Part shown: positions 37,827 to 48,601 of the stretch, piece after piece
Layout: every line of letters begins with the position of its first letter
Position numbering within the stretch: the first letter of the stretch is position 1
Source of the DNA: Manis javanica
Taxonomy: Eukaryota > Chordata > Mammalia > Pholidota > Manidae
Assembly (NCBI RefSeq): GCF_040802235.1
Contig: NC_133158.1
Location: 160,739,401-160,803,400, forward strand
Length of the DNA: 64,000 nucleotides
Direction: 5' to 3'
Notes under the pieces: generated by a model
What the model was told of the DNA's origin: nothing
Seen by the model: the letters and a program-made list of their open reading frames with translations, nothing else
Databases searched by the model: none
Translations under genes and position numbers: made by a program

Positions 37827-38750
37827 CTAGAGCAGTCCCTGTAGGATGCCCTGTAGAGGTGGTTTGTGGGAAGCAAATTCCCTCAGCTTTTGCTTGTCTG
37901 GGAATTGTTTGATCCCACCATCATATTTAAATGATAGTCGTGCTGGATACAGTATCCTTGGTTCAAGGCCCTTCTGTTTCATTGCATTAAGTATATCATG
38001 CCATTCTCTTCTGGCCTGTAGGGTTTCTGTTGAGAAGTCTGATGTTAGCCTGATTGGTTTTCCTTTATAGGTGACCTTTTTCTCTCTAGCTGCCTTTAAA
38101 ACTCTTTCCTTGTCCTTGATCCTTGCCATTTTAATTATTATGTGTCTTGGTGTTGTCCTCCTTGGATCCTTTCTGTTGGGGGTTCTGTATAATTCCATGG
38201 TCTGTTCGATTATTTCCTCCCCCAGTTTGGGGAAGTTTTCAGCAATTATTTCTTCAAAGACACTTTCTATCCCTTTTCCTCTTTCTTCCTCTTCTGGTAT
38301 CCCTATAATACGAATGTTTTTCCTTTTGTATTGGTCACATATTTCTCTTAGTGTTGTTTCATTCCTGGAGATCCTTTTATCTCTCTCTATGTCAGCTTCT
38401 ATACGTTCCTGTTCTCTGGCTTCTATTCCTTCAATGGCCTCTTGCATCTTATCCATTCTGCTTATAAATCCTTCCAGGGATTGTTTCACTTCTGTGATCT
38501 CTTTCCTGACATCTGTGATCTCCTTCCGGACTTCATCCCACTGCTCTTGCATTTTTCTCTGCATCTCATCCCACTGCTCTTGCATTTTTCTCTGCATCTC
38601 ATCCCATTGCTCTTGCATTTTTTTCTGCATCTCTGTCAGCATGTTCATGATTTTTATTTTGAATTCTTTTTCAGGAGGACTAGTTAGGTCTGTCTCCTTC
38701 TCAGGTGTTGTCTCTGTGATCTTTGTCTGCCTGTAGTTTTGCCTTTTCAT
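37827..38750 (-). CDS. L1 ORF1 protein (RNA-binding chaperone), intact
   Basis: 307 codons. The N-terminal half is a coiled coil with three near-perfect 11-residue repeats (KMQEQWDEMQR, encoded at about 38535-38640). The middle holds the RRM domain (NIRIIGIPEEEERGKGIES), followed by the C-terminal domain with RRTTPRHIIIKMARIKDKER and ARLSFKYDGGIKQFPDKQKL. ORF1p trimers coat L1 RNA in cytoplasmic particles. It lacks stops and is followed 168 nt later by intact ORF2. Compared with the older ORF1 at 51512-52369 it has the extra 11-residue repeats. Confidence 0.93.
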   Translation of the reverse strand: MKRQNYRQTKITETTPEKETDLTSPPEKEFKIKIMNMLTEMQKKMQEQWDEMQRKMQEQWDEMQRKMQEQWDEVRKEITDVRKEITEVKQSLEGFISRMDKMQEAIEGIEAREQERIEADIERDKRISRNETTLREICDQYKRKNIRIIGIPEEEERGKGIESVFEEIIAENFPKLGEEIIEQTMELYRTPNRKDPRRTTPRHIIIKMARIKDKERVLKAAREKKVTYKGKPIRLTSDFSTETLQARREWHDILNAMKQKGLEPRILYPARLSFKYDGGIKQFPDKQKLREFASHKPPLQGILQGLL

Positions 38751-40346
38751 GGTGATAGAGATAGTCTGCAGAGCTGGTACAAGTGACCGCTGGAAGAGCT
38801 TCCCTTCTTGTTGGTTTGTAGCCTTTTCCTGGGAGAATAGCGACCTCTAGTGGCTTGTGCTGGGCAGCTGTGCGCAGACAGGGCTTCTGCTTCCTGCCCA
38901 GTTGCTTTGGGGTTTATCTCCACTGTTGCTGTGGGCTTGGCCTGGCTGGGGCTGTTCCTCCAAAATGGTGGAGCCCCGTTAGAGGGGGAGCAGCCAGGAG
39001 ACTATTTATCTCCGTAAGGGGCCTCTGTGCTCCCTGCTGCCCAGGGGGTTAGAGTGCCCAGAGATCCCCAGATTCCCTGCTTCTGGTCTAAGTGACCTGT
39101 CCTGCCCCTTTAAGATTTCCAAAAAGCACTCTCCAAACCAAAACAACAACAGCAACAATGAGAGAGGGAACAGAAAGGAAAAAAAAAAGAAAAAACACGC
39201 GATTTTTTTTTTTTTCCTCAGGTGCCGGTCCCAGGCACCCGCGCACTGGTCCTGCTGCCCTGTCTCCCTAGCACCAGGGTCCCTGTCCTTTCAAGGCTTC
39301 CAAAAAGCACCCACCCACCGGTCCCGCAGGGAAGGAACGCTCAATATTCTTGGTCCTCAGGCACTGGTCCCACGCACCCGCTCACCAGTCCCGCCGCCCT
39401 GCCTCCCTAGCACCGGGGTCCCTGTCCCTTCAAGGCTTCCAAAAAGCACTTGGCAAAAAGAGAGAAAAAAAAGGGGAAAAACGCGCGATTTCTTCCGTCC
39501 TCAGGTGCTGGTCTCAGGCACCCACCCACCGGTCCCACAGGGAAAAATGCGGGATATTCTTTGTCCTCAGGTGCCGGTCCCAGGCACCCGCTCACCAGTC
39601 CCGCCGCCCTGCCTCCCTAGCACCGGGGTCCCTGTCCCTTTTAGGCTTCCAAAAAGCACTCGCAGAAAAGAGAAAAAAAAAAAGGGGAAAAACGCGCGAT
39701 TTCCTCTGTCCTCAAGTGCCGGTCTCAGGCACCCGCCCACCGGTCCCGCAGGGAAAAACTGGGGATATTCTTTGTCCTCAGGCGCCGGTCCCAGCCACCC
39801 GCTCACCAGTCCCGCCACCGTGCCTCCCTAGCACTGGGGTCCCCGTCCCTTCAAGGCTTCCAAAAAGCGCTTGCCAAAAAGAGAAAAAAAAAAAAAAGGG
39901 GAAAAACGCGCGACCTCCTCCGTCCTCAGGCACCGGTCTCAGGCACCCGCCCCCAGGTCTCGCAGGGAGAAACGCGGGATATTCTTTGTCCTCCGGCGCC
40001 GTTCCCAGGCACCTCCTCACCGGTCCCGCCACCCTGCCTCCCCAGCAACGGGGGCCCGTCCCTCTAAGGCTTCCAAAAAGCGCTCGCCAAAAAAAAAAAC
40101 TGCTCCGGTTTCTCTCCACCCGCCGGGAGCCGGGGGGAGGGGCGCTCGGGTCCCGCCGGGCTGGGGCTTGTATCTTACCCCCTTCACAAGGCGCTGGGTT
40201 CTTGCAGGTGTGGATGTGGTCTGGATGTTGTCCTGTGTCCTGTGGTCTCTATTTTAGGAAGATTTTTCTTTGTTATATTTTCATAGCTCTATGTGTTTTT
40301 GGGAGGAGATTTCCACTGCTCTACTCACGCCGCCATCTTGGCTCCC
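38751..40346 (-). promoter_or_regulatory. L1 5'UTR / internal promoter with tandem units
   Basis: About 1.6 kb. It begins at 40346 with a YY1-type motif (CAAGATGGCGG, 40340-40330), the standard L1 transcription-start positioning site. GC-rich sequence follows in tandem units. The anchor ttccaaaaagc recurs at 40071, 39858, 39647, 39437, 39298 and 39116, with spacings of 213, 211, 210, 139 and 182 bp. So there are about three full units plus partial ones. Plus-strand open frames here (e.g. 39350-40351) are by-products of the repeat. Confidence 0.85.
39116..40100. repeat. ~210-bp tandem repeats in the L1 5'UTR
   Basis: Each unit carries, on the plus strand, a caggtgccggtcccaggcac-like block, a ccgccctgcctccctagcac block, ttccaaaaagc, an A-rich stretch and cgcgcgat. 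Copies differ by small substitutions and A-run lengths. Confidence 0.85.
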
Positions 40347-40363
40347 ACTGAGACTCATTTTTT
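40347..40363. repeat. Target-site duplication, proximal copy (17 bp)
   Basis: ACTGAGACTCATTTTTT immediately abuts the L1 5' nucleotide at 40346, showing an untruncated 5' end. Confidence 0.92.
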
Positions 40364-40858
40364 AGCAAAAATCTTTTCTAATTCTCACTAAGTCAAATAT
40401 TCAGAGACTATTATAAAATATTCAAATATTCCCTTTTATCACCAAAAGATCAGGGGATTGTCATAGGAAATCTATTAAGATAATTCAGTGAGTAGACATT
40501 GTATAAGTTATAATAATAGGCTTTTAATAATGTACAAACACTATAAAAAATGAGTGGTACTAAAAATATTCACCGCATGACTGCATTCCTAGCCAACTGT
40601 ACAGAAAATAGTAAAATCCACAGGAGAATTGCATGTTGCTCAAGATTAATAGCCTAAAGACAGTGCTAGATTTCAACCTCAACTCCTTTGTAAAACAGAA
40701 AGGAATACAATTCAAGGGAAATTTCAACCTAGGAAATAAAATGCATTTTCTACTATTTAATAGTCTGAGATGACTTTTAAAGGCAATTAAAATTTTTTGT
40801 GTGTATTGAAAGCATTGTCTGTCAACAAATAATTTATTGCTGCATTTCTGTACCATAC
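40364..40858. other. ACAD11 pseudogene intron 2 sequence
   Basis: AT-rich intronic sequence with no repeat I can name. Exon 3 of ACAD11 was looked for and not found here. Confidence 0.45.
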
Positions 40859-40956
40859 CTTACAGGCTTTAGGAAGAAGTGAACCAGGTGGTTTTTTTGA
40901 GTACATATACTTGAAAGCCCTTCTGGAGATAAAAGGTTGGATAGGACTGTCTTGAT
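40859..40956 (-). pseudogene. ACAD11: ACAD11 pseudogene exon 2, 2-nt deletion
   Basis: Acceptor aatctag, donor TGTAAG|gtatgg. It reads SRQSYPTFYLQKGFQVYVL, then shifts in an A-run and continues as KKPPGSLLPKACK in the next frame. Length is 98 nt against 100 expected, so two bases are lost in or beside the A7 run at about 40900. Confidence 0.87.
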
Positions 40957-41222
40957 CTAGATTTATAAAAACAATCAATTATAGACATATATTTTCATTC
41001 TTTCCCAAATCCCACTGAAATATCAGAAGAAACACAAAATGAAAATAATCCATTTCAATGCTGGAAAATTAAGAGAGATGCTCCCAGCAGCTCAGAACAA
41101 GTTTTAAGAGGCTATAAAGCAGAGAGCAACACAGTGGCAACTGGAGAATCAGTAGGTTACACGGGTAGAAGAGGGGACCTCACTCCTTGCCTGCAAACCA
41201 TGTTTTTCAGAAGGACCTTGAG
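40957..41222. other. ACAD11 pseudogene intron 1 sequence
   Basis: No recognised feature between exon 2 and the next L1 insertion. Confidence 0.4.
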
Positions 41223-42527
41223 AACAATGTCTACTTTTTTTTTTCTTGATGAATCTACCTTTAAAAAATCAATAAAGAACTATCAGTAAACTTTATATGG
41301 CTACAAGGGCCAGTGCCAAGGAAGCAAGGAGGAGGCCAGCAATGAAATCACTTTGAGACATCAACTAGCATGGCAGCAGTTGAAGGCTGCCTCCTCCTCC
41401 ACCTGGGTGGCTTCAACAGGCTACCATCCTTCATTTTTTTGTTGTTGTTGTTAAATTTTTATTAAGGTATGATTGATATACACTCTTATGAAGGTTTCAC
41501 ATGAGAAAACAATGTGGTTACCACATCCACCCACACTATCAAGTCCCCACCCATACCCCAATGCAGTCACTGTCCATCAGTGCAGCAAGTTGCCAGAGAT
41601 CCACTATGTGCCTTCTCTGTAATACACTCTTCTCCCCGTGAGCCCCCACACCATGTGCACTAAACATAATACGCCTCAGTCCCCTTCTCCCTCCCTCCAC
41701 ACCCACCCTCCCACAGCCCTCCCCTTTGGTAACCACTAGTTCATTCTTGGAGTCTCTGAGTCTGCTGCCATTTTGTTCCTTCAGTTTTGCCTCATTGTTA
41801 TACTCCACAAATGAGGGAAATCATTTGGCATTTGTCTTTCTCTGCCTGGCTTATTTCACTGAGCATACTGTCCTCCAGCTCCATCCATGTTGTTGCAAAT
41901 GGTAGGATTTGTTTCTTTCTTATGGCTGAATAGTATTCCATTGTGTATATGTGCCACATCTTCTTTATCCATTCATCTACAGATGGACACTTAGGTTGCT
42001 TCCATATCTTGGCTATTATAAAAAGTGCTGTGATGAACAGAGTGGTGCATATGTCTTTTTGAATCTGAGAAGTTGTATTCTTTGGGTATATTCCAAGAAG
42101 TGGGATTCCGGGGTCAAATGGTATTTCTATTTTTAGTTTTTGAGGAACCTCCATATTGCTTTCCACATGGTTTAACTAGCCTACATTCCCACCAGCAGTG
42201 CAGGAGGGTTCCCCTTTCTCCACAACCTGGCCAACATTTGTTGTTCTTAGTCTTTTCGATGCTGGCCATCCTTACTGGTGTGAGGTGATATCTCATTGTG
42301 GTTTTAATTTGCATTTCCCTGATTATTAGTGATGTGAAGCATCTTTTCATGTGCCTGTTGGCCACCTGAATTTCTTCTTTGGAAAACCGTCTCTTCATAT
42401 CCTCTGCCCATTTGTTAATCGGGTTATTTGCTTTTTGGGTGCTGAGGTGTGTAAGTTCTTTATATATTTTGGATGTTAACCCCTTGTCGGATATGTTATT
42501 TACAAATATATTCTCAACAATGTCTAC
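41223..42527 (-). mobile_element. 5'-truncated L1 with 3' extension, flanked by 12-bp duplications
   Basis: AACAATGTCTAC occurs at 41223-41234 and 42516-42527. Inside, in minus orientation, the ORF2 C-terminus starts abruptly next to 42515 (GAGAATATATTTGT...), followed by the 3'UTR to an interrupted A-tract (41455-41433). About 190 nt of non-L1 sequence then leads to a T10 (the poly(A)) at 41244-41235. ORF2 is frameshifted by a missing base (accatgtgg) shared with the copy at 55776-58774. The flank also holds another aacaatgtctac 24 nt further right, so the target was locally repetitive. Confidence 0.82.
41245..41432 (-). mobile_element. Putative 3'-transduced segment of the 41.2-42.5 kb L1
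   Basis: Non-L1 sequence (e.g. gaggaggccagcaatgaaat) between the L1 tail and the distal poly(A). No AATAAA is visible on the minus strand within 30 nt of the tail, which weakens the case slightly. The duplication placement is the main support. Confidence 0.65.
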
Positions 42528-43395
42528 ATTTAAGTAAACAATGTCTACGAGAAGAGATTTTAGGTGATCAGAAAATTGATTAAAGGATGCTGAGTCAGCT
42601 GGATTAGTGCCCCCTCATTTGCTATTGGAGAGATAACCCTCAGATGTGTCACCAAGGATAGCAACCAGAACAGCTCCCTAAAAGGGGGGAATTCTCCTAA
42701 GCTCGGTCACAGAGTGGACGTGTAGGTCAGGGAAGGGCAAAGATGCCCCAGGTAACTCACAGACACCAAGGCACTGACTTTCTCTGCCAGGAACAGAAAA
42801 TCTCTTATGGACTAAGGAAATACACCCCAGCTACCAAAACTATTCACTCTACACCATAATTTACAATATGGACAGTTTAGAGTTACCCAATTTTTGAAGA
42901 ATCCAACAACATGAAAGAGAAGTCTTAACTAAATACAGAGAAGGATCAATACCTGAGGTAACAGATAATAAGGGAAAGTGAAAAAAAAGTCTTTGAAGTT
43001 TCTCCCTAGGCCTCTAACTGCCATCTGCAAAGAACACGAGCAGTCTGGACTGAATGTAGGAGCAGCTCCAGTCCAGACCCATCTTCCCCAGTGAGAACAT
43101 CAAAGAGCACTGATGTTGGCACCATCTAATCCTGTGTGGGTGCCTTTTAGCATAGGAAAGTAGAGATCATTGCCAATGGCCAGGAAATGGGACAGCCTCA
43201 ACTTGTCTTTCTTGACATGAGATAATTTATCTGTGATGAGTCAGAGTCAAGTTGCAATGTACCTTATAAAAACATTTCTTAAATGTCAAAAGCTGACTGG
43301 ATGCATTTTTTATGATGCAGTCATATATAAAGCAGTGGCCTTTCAAGATGGTAAATGACACAGATGAAATATAAAGGAAAAACTAAAAGATTCTC
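42528..43395. other. Unrecognised ACAD11 pseudogene intron 1 sequence
   Basis: No exon, repeat family or long open frame is recognised. Confidence 0.4.
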
Positions 43396-43935
43396 ATTGA
43401 AGACCATATGACTCAGCAATTCCATTCCTACCTATTTATCCAAGAGAACTGAAAACATGTTTACACAAAATCCTATACATTAATGTTCACAGCAGCACTA
43501 CTCACAACAGCCAAAAAGTGGGAACACTCAAATGTCTACCAAGAAAAGAATGGCACAGCCACACAGTGGACTATTAATCACCCACAAAAAGAATGAAGTC
43601 TGATACATGCTACAACATGGATGGTCTTTGAAAAACATGGATGCTAAATGAAAAAAGCCAGTCACAGAAGGCCACATATTATATAATTCTACTTCTATAA
43701 AATGCCCAGAATATGTAAATTAATAGTTACAGAAAGTAGACTTGTGGCTACTAAGGGATGGAGGCAAGGGCCAATTGAGAAGCAAGGGTTTCTCTTTGGC
43801 GAGATGAAATAGTCTGTAATTAGATAGTGGTGATGGTTGTGTAACATTGTGAATATATTAAAACTCACTAAATTGTACACTTTAAAATAGTTAAAAATTA
43901 GAATTTATGTAACATGAATTTTATTTCAAAACAAA
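43396..43935 (+). repeat. Old L1 3' end
   Basis: Phrases gactcagcaattccattcct, tgttcacagcagcactactc, ctacaacatggatggtcttt and tgtacactttaaaatagtta are the direct-orientation ORF2/3'UTR of an ancient L1. It is 5'-truncated and diverged, similar in age to the 18965-19625 copy. Confidence 0.75.
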
Positions 43936-44021
43936 TAAAACAAAACCACTAAACTAAAAGCTTCTGTTCTGAATAAGTACTTACCATGGTTCTAACAAAG
44001 ACCAAAAAAAAAAAAAAAAAG

Positions 44022-45745
44022 CAGAAGCCCAGCTTGGGAAGAGCATCATCAACACTGTGAACACAGTACAAGCTATTGGGACCTGGAACCACTGATGGTA
44101 TCAATATCACAAGAATCACCCACGAGTCAATGGTTATAATTCTTGTTCAGGCCTTGGACAGACATCTGGTGCTGAAAGAAATATGGTGATCTACAACCAA
44201 AGAGATGCCACTCTTGATTTGTCTAACCTTACTTAACAAAGATAGAATTTTTGCATTTAAGTGTGCAGTTACTAAAATGCACTTGGTTGTAGAAGACTGA
44301 CTAGACAATCTAACAAGGCCCTAATAGCTCACCATCATATAGAAGTATATGAAGACAGGAAATATTACAGTGTGCCAGCAGGGCAGCACTGTTTATACAG
44401 AGAAGTCCTCACAGTAATCTATGCAGCAGTCTAGGAACTACTCTATGCCTCCAGCGTCCTGTTGGTGACAGCTCAGGTATGAAGGAATGGGACAATGGGT
44501 GAGTAGGTACCACCCTGGACTAGAAACTTCATCTCCACAGAAACCATTACCTTTAGTAGCAGTCTGCTGGGCACAGCTTCCAGGGCACCAGCCAGGGTCA
44601 GGACCAGTTACAAGAGCTCACTACACTTAGGGAAGCCCAAAGCAAGTATCCTACTAGATACTAAATGTTTCCTGGAAATGCAGATGACATGCTACCTTTA
44701 CCACATTGCCAGAGTAATGGAGCTAGAAAGTTAATTTGTCCATAGAGAAGGAGAACAAGTTTTCTTACCCCTCTTGTCACATTACGCTAGACAAGTCCCA
44801 GACCCATGACATTGTCCTTGTGGGTGGTCTATCTACATCTCCAAGCTTCAGAAATTTAGAAATTCCTACAAGATTTTTTTCAACAGCAAGAAATTTTAAA
44901 AAAGCACCATTCCTGATAAGGGTGTCATTTATGTTTACAGCTATGTAGGTAACCATCTTGTTCCTATCTGGAGATGTATTTTGAAAGTATTGAGGATTTG
45001 CTGCTCTTTGATAGCACTCCTTTTTCTTTGGTATTGAACCCAATGGTGGAGTCATTACTATTATGATCAAGTCATAATAACTACTCTGATCATACCAAGC
45101 AGACTGAGACCTTCACCTGGTAAGTAAGCAATGACAAAGGTTAACTGGTGTGGCAAGTTTGAATTCACAGCATATCTTCTGCATCCTTTGGATTTCCAAC
45201 AAACTGGAGTAACTTTTGATACTGATGCCAATAGCATCTCAAATGTACACTGCATATAAAAGATCAAGAGAGGAGAAGATTCAGAAACAAATGTCATGGT
45301 GTTTGAGCATGGAAAACACTGATATGTTTTAGACCAGTGATATGGTTCCAGAAACTCAACAGTGCAAAGCTGGATATAAGAATCAGAAAGGAAAAATATC
45401 TCCTAAGAATTTGCTCTGATCCTACGTATTCAACAATAGGCCACATGAGACATGTCAAAGCAGAATCGAAGATGAAGTCAAACAGAAGATTATTGCCAAA
45501 TGCAATGGAGTCTTCAAATGTATTTTGAAAAGTGCAAATGAATCTTCAAAGCTCAGAATCAATTACTGAGAAGGAAGAATTTGACATCAGCAGACAGAAC
45601 CGGAGAGGGTCCAAAACTCCATTACTATCATAGTGCTCCAGAGAGCAGGCAACATGCTAAGTGCTTTGCGGAGGTCTCCCTGGCAGTGGTGGCTCATCCA
45701 TCTACAGATGCCTCTCCTGGAACCATGACTGCAGAAATAGACTAA
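44022..45745 (+). pseudogene. HSPA8: HSPA8-like (HSC70) processed pseudogene, heavily decayed
   Basis: Intronless, on the plus strand. Recognisable HSP70 pieces occur in order: AEA-LGK near 44022; GAERNM at about 44172; LDKSQTHDIVLVGG (44787-44828, HSP70 KLDKSQIHDIVLVGG); DLLLFDSTPFSL (about 44994); VTFDTDAN-I-NV (about 45210); EKEEFDISRQ (about 45570); and a C-terminal E-I-D before TAA at 45743-45745 where EEVD-stop is expected. There are many stops and shifts. The A-run before 44022 may mark a truncated start or a different insertion. The 44290-44780 part is poorly alignable. Which HSP70 paralogue was the parent is uncertain; HSPA8 fits the 3' end best. Confidence 0.8.
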
Positions 45746-46009
45746 GCAGACCAAAACACAACACAGACAGTCCACACAGTCATGAGGTTTGAGGAACCCT
45801 AATTTGTAGGAAGTCAGTTTTGTGACAGTTTTTTAAAATTATATTTGAGCTGCTATTTATTACTAGACATACTTTACTATACACAGGGAATGTGAATAAT
45901 ATAATTTCACTTTATCCATATGATAAATAAATGGAAAGTGCTATTCATGTCAGAGAACAGAGCTACTTTATACTGGGATCATTTGGAGAAAAAAAGAAAA
46001 AAGTGAGCC

Positions 46010-48596
46010 CACTGCATTGAGTCTAAGACTGCCCCTCCCCAGTCCTACACACCTGCCCTTTCCTATTTCCCCTCATTTATATAGCACTGCTGTCTTGAGA
46101 CCACTAAGAATGGTCTCGTTATGCTCTTTATCTCTGTTTAAGTCATTAACAGAAGACAAGTCCCAGATTTCCTTGTCCCAACTTGTCTGCTGCATCCTAA
46201 TTCCCATAGGGTCCTGCACAGTTCCTATTTTGTCTTGCTCCTCGACTCCATGCCCTACCCACAAATCCTGACAATTTTCCACTGTGCTCTGGAATTCATT
46301 GTTTTTCCGTAGCATCATCAAATACGGCTTCAATCTCTTCTCTGCAAGAGCTCTTCACCTCCTTGCTCTAGCCAAAACCTCAATGTCCCAAGAGGACCCT
46401 GTTTCCTCTGCAGGTCTCTTAGGTGGTAGATGTTTTCCCCACATCACTCATCCAGTGGGTCTGGAGATAGAGTCTGTGTCCTTGAGGCTCATTGTCACTT
46501 CTAGACTCTTTGCTCTCCCTCCATCTAAACCCATCTCCCTTAGCTCTGAGTCTTATGTCATGAGACTCCACCACCCTCTACCCCCTTGTTGCAGTCACCT
46601 ACGAACTCCTAGATTACTCCACCTCACTGCCTAAGAATTTAGCTCAATTCACTATTACTCTTATTAATATTACTCCTATCCTAATTATTAATCAAAATCC
46701 ACAGAGATGTTCATGCTAACACTCAGGGCTGTCAGTTTCTTTCATTCTTCTCCTCTGGTAATATTTTCCTTTATACTACCTAAGCCACTCATTCTAAGGG
46801 ACATACCTTACATCTTATCAAGCACTGCATAATCCTACATTTTAAGCATTTCTATCTCTGACCATAATCTCCTATCTTTCCACTCACTCCCACTAGTACC
46901 TCAATTCAAACAATCCTTTAATCCTGGGAACTACCGTCCATTGATCATACCATCTTTTCACAGCTTTTCAGCTCCTCCCTCCCCCAACCATGTCCTTCCT
47001 TAATTGGCTTAAATTTGATGGTCAGTTGCATAACCACTCCCTTGAATACATCTTCAATACACTTACCGTCTCTCACTTCATATTATCTGCTTGGCTTCCT
47101 CCATCCTGGCTAAATCCAACTCTGCCTATATTCACATAACTGAATGTAGTGGGAAAGAGACACACACAGACAATCTAATTGTTTTAGGTTGGGTTCCCTA
47201 GAAGCAAATCCTGAAAGTCTGATTTGTGTGCAAGTGACCTATTAAGGAAACGCTTCAGAAGGGAACTGGGAGAAGCAGGTCAGGAAGGGGAGAAAGTCAG
47301 TCAAGAATATGATGAGACGGGGTCATTTAGAGCACAGCTCCAGACAGATCTCACCGTGGAGAGGGGACTCTTACACCTGAGAGTTATCTTACCTCTGAAG
47401 CAAGGAAAATGGGAATTTTATACTCTTCAATCCAACAGTCAGTGAGTAAGGACAAAGGAGGCTCCGGTAGACCAAGGGCAGGCTAAAAAAGAGCCGCAGG
47501 TGCTGGCTTTGGAAGCAAAAGCCACCAAACCAAATATATGGAAACAGTAAAAAAGGATCCAAGAGAATCTGGACGAAGTATCAATAATATCTACTAGAAG
47601 AACTATTGTTGCTTCAAATTCATGACCTTAAACCTTAAAGCGGACCGTGCCTGTCATAATGCATTTGCTCAGCCTGCTCATTCTCCCATGCTCTCGGTCA
47701 ACTATTTCACAATTTCTCCTCTCTGTTCAAATCTCTAACACCATCCCTCCCATCTTCACTCTCAGCTGATTACCTATTTTCCAATGTCACTGAGAAAACA
47801 GCAATTAGATGAGAACTTCCACAAGTTCATACTACCTTATCTACTGTAAATAAACATCTGTACCCATATAACTCTATCCACACTGCAGTTTGTACAAGAA
47901 TGATCACATTCCTAAGGACAATACCTTCTCTTCTGACTAGATCCCAGCTTACTCTTGTCTGCACAAGGACTTTATTCTAGCCCTCTCTCCTGCACAAATT
48001 TTTCTTTCCATTCTGGATCACTGCCATCAGTGCTGCTATTTTTTCTTTTAAAGACTTCTCTTGATCCCATTTCCCTCTTTACTTAAAATATTTATTCCCC
48101 TTCTTAGAAAAACTCAAGAGTTGATTACAGTCCCTGCTTCAGTCCCTCTCCTATTTTCTTTTAGACCCATTTCAATCAAGCTTTACTTCCTATCTTTCTA
48201 ACTACTTTTTCAAGGTCACTAATACTGCTGTGGTATCAAACCATGGTTTTCCCCCACCTCTCTGGCCTCTCCTTCTGAGACTTGTGTGCAGGCTCCCCCT
48301 TAATTCTTCAACTTCTTAACATTGGGGTGCTTGGGACTAAGTCCCCAGACTTCTCTTTCTTTATGTAGATTTTCTAGATAAGTTCTACATTGTTACGGCT
48401 TTAATACCTTCTCTATGTCAATGACTCCCAAATGTATATGTTTAGTCCAGACCTCTGTCCTGATCTCCAGACTCTTACATCCAAATGTTTACCATACACA
48501 CCCATTTAGATGTCTACAAGGCATCATGAATATTCTCCCTTAAATCTGCTTCTTTATAATCAACTCTATTTCATTTCACAATACTCCATTTTTCCA
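46010..48596 (+). repeat. L2 (LINE-2) ORF region, 5' portion
   Basis: Pyrimidine-rich plus-strand sequence. From about 47690 it follows the L2 reverse-transcriptase region: aaggtcactaatactgctgt, cacctctctggcctctcctt, ttggggtgcttgggactaagt (L2 'GVPQGSVLGP' region), tcaatgactcccaaatgtat, agacctctgtcctgatctcc and atgtctacaaggcatcatga. The part left of 47160 is less certain. 47165-47690 is a separate unassigned insertion (gggttccctagaagcaaatc...). Confidence 0.6.
47165..47690. repeat. Unassigned interspersed-repeat-like segment
   Basis: Begins ttaggttgggttccctagaa, then gtgacctattaaggaaacgc and agggaactgggagaagcagg. It reads like a common mammalian repeat interrupting the surrounding L2, but I cannot name the family with confidence. 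Confidence 0.35.
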
Positions 48597-48601
48597 GTTA
48601 C
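48597..48601. repeat. 5-bp target-site duplication (left)
   Basis: GTTAC, repeated at 48904-48908 around the LTR, as expected for retroviral integration. Confidence 0.75.

Larger units (their letters stand above)
31629..40346 (-). mobile_element. Full-length L1 plus 3' transduction of a retroviral 3' end
   Basis: One insertion bracketed by a perfect 17-bp duplication. In transcriptional order: L1 5' end (GGGAGCCAAGATGGCGGCGT) at 40346, tandem-unit 5'UTR, ORF1, ORF2, 3'UTR, L1 A/GAAA tract at about 33473-33441, then about 1.8 kb of non-L1 sequence with env remnant, purine tract and U3-R ending at 31640 with a poly(A) tract (the T17 at 31623-31639). The structure means the L1 transcript read through its own polyadenylation site and was cleaved at the downstream retroviral R site. 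Intact ORFs and an undecayed duplication suggest a recent event. Confidence 0.88.

Noticed and set aside
38071-38736. 221-codon plus-strand open frame
   Set aside because: Antisense shadow of the intact L1 ORF1.
39350-40351. 333-codon plus-strand open frame
   Set aside because: It is the antisense reading of the tandem-repeat L1 5'UTR; the Pro/Ser-rich repeated text follows the ~210-bp units and has no homology or independent start signal.
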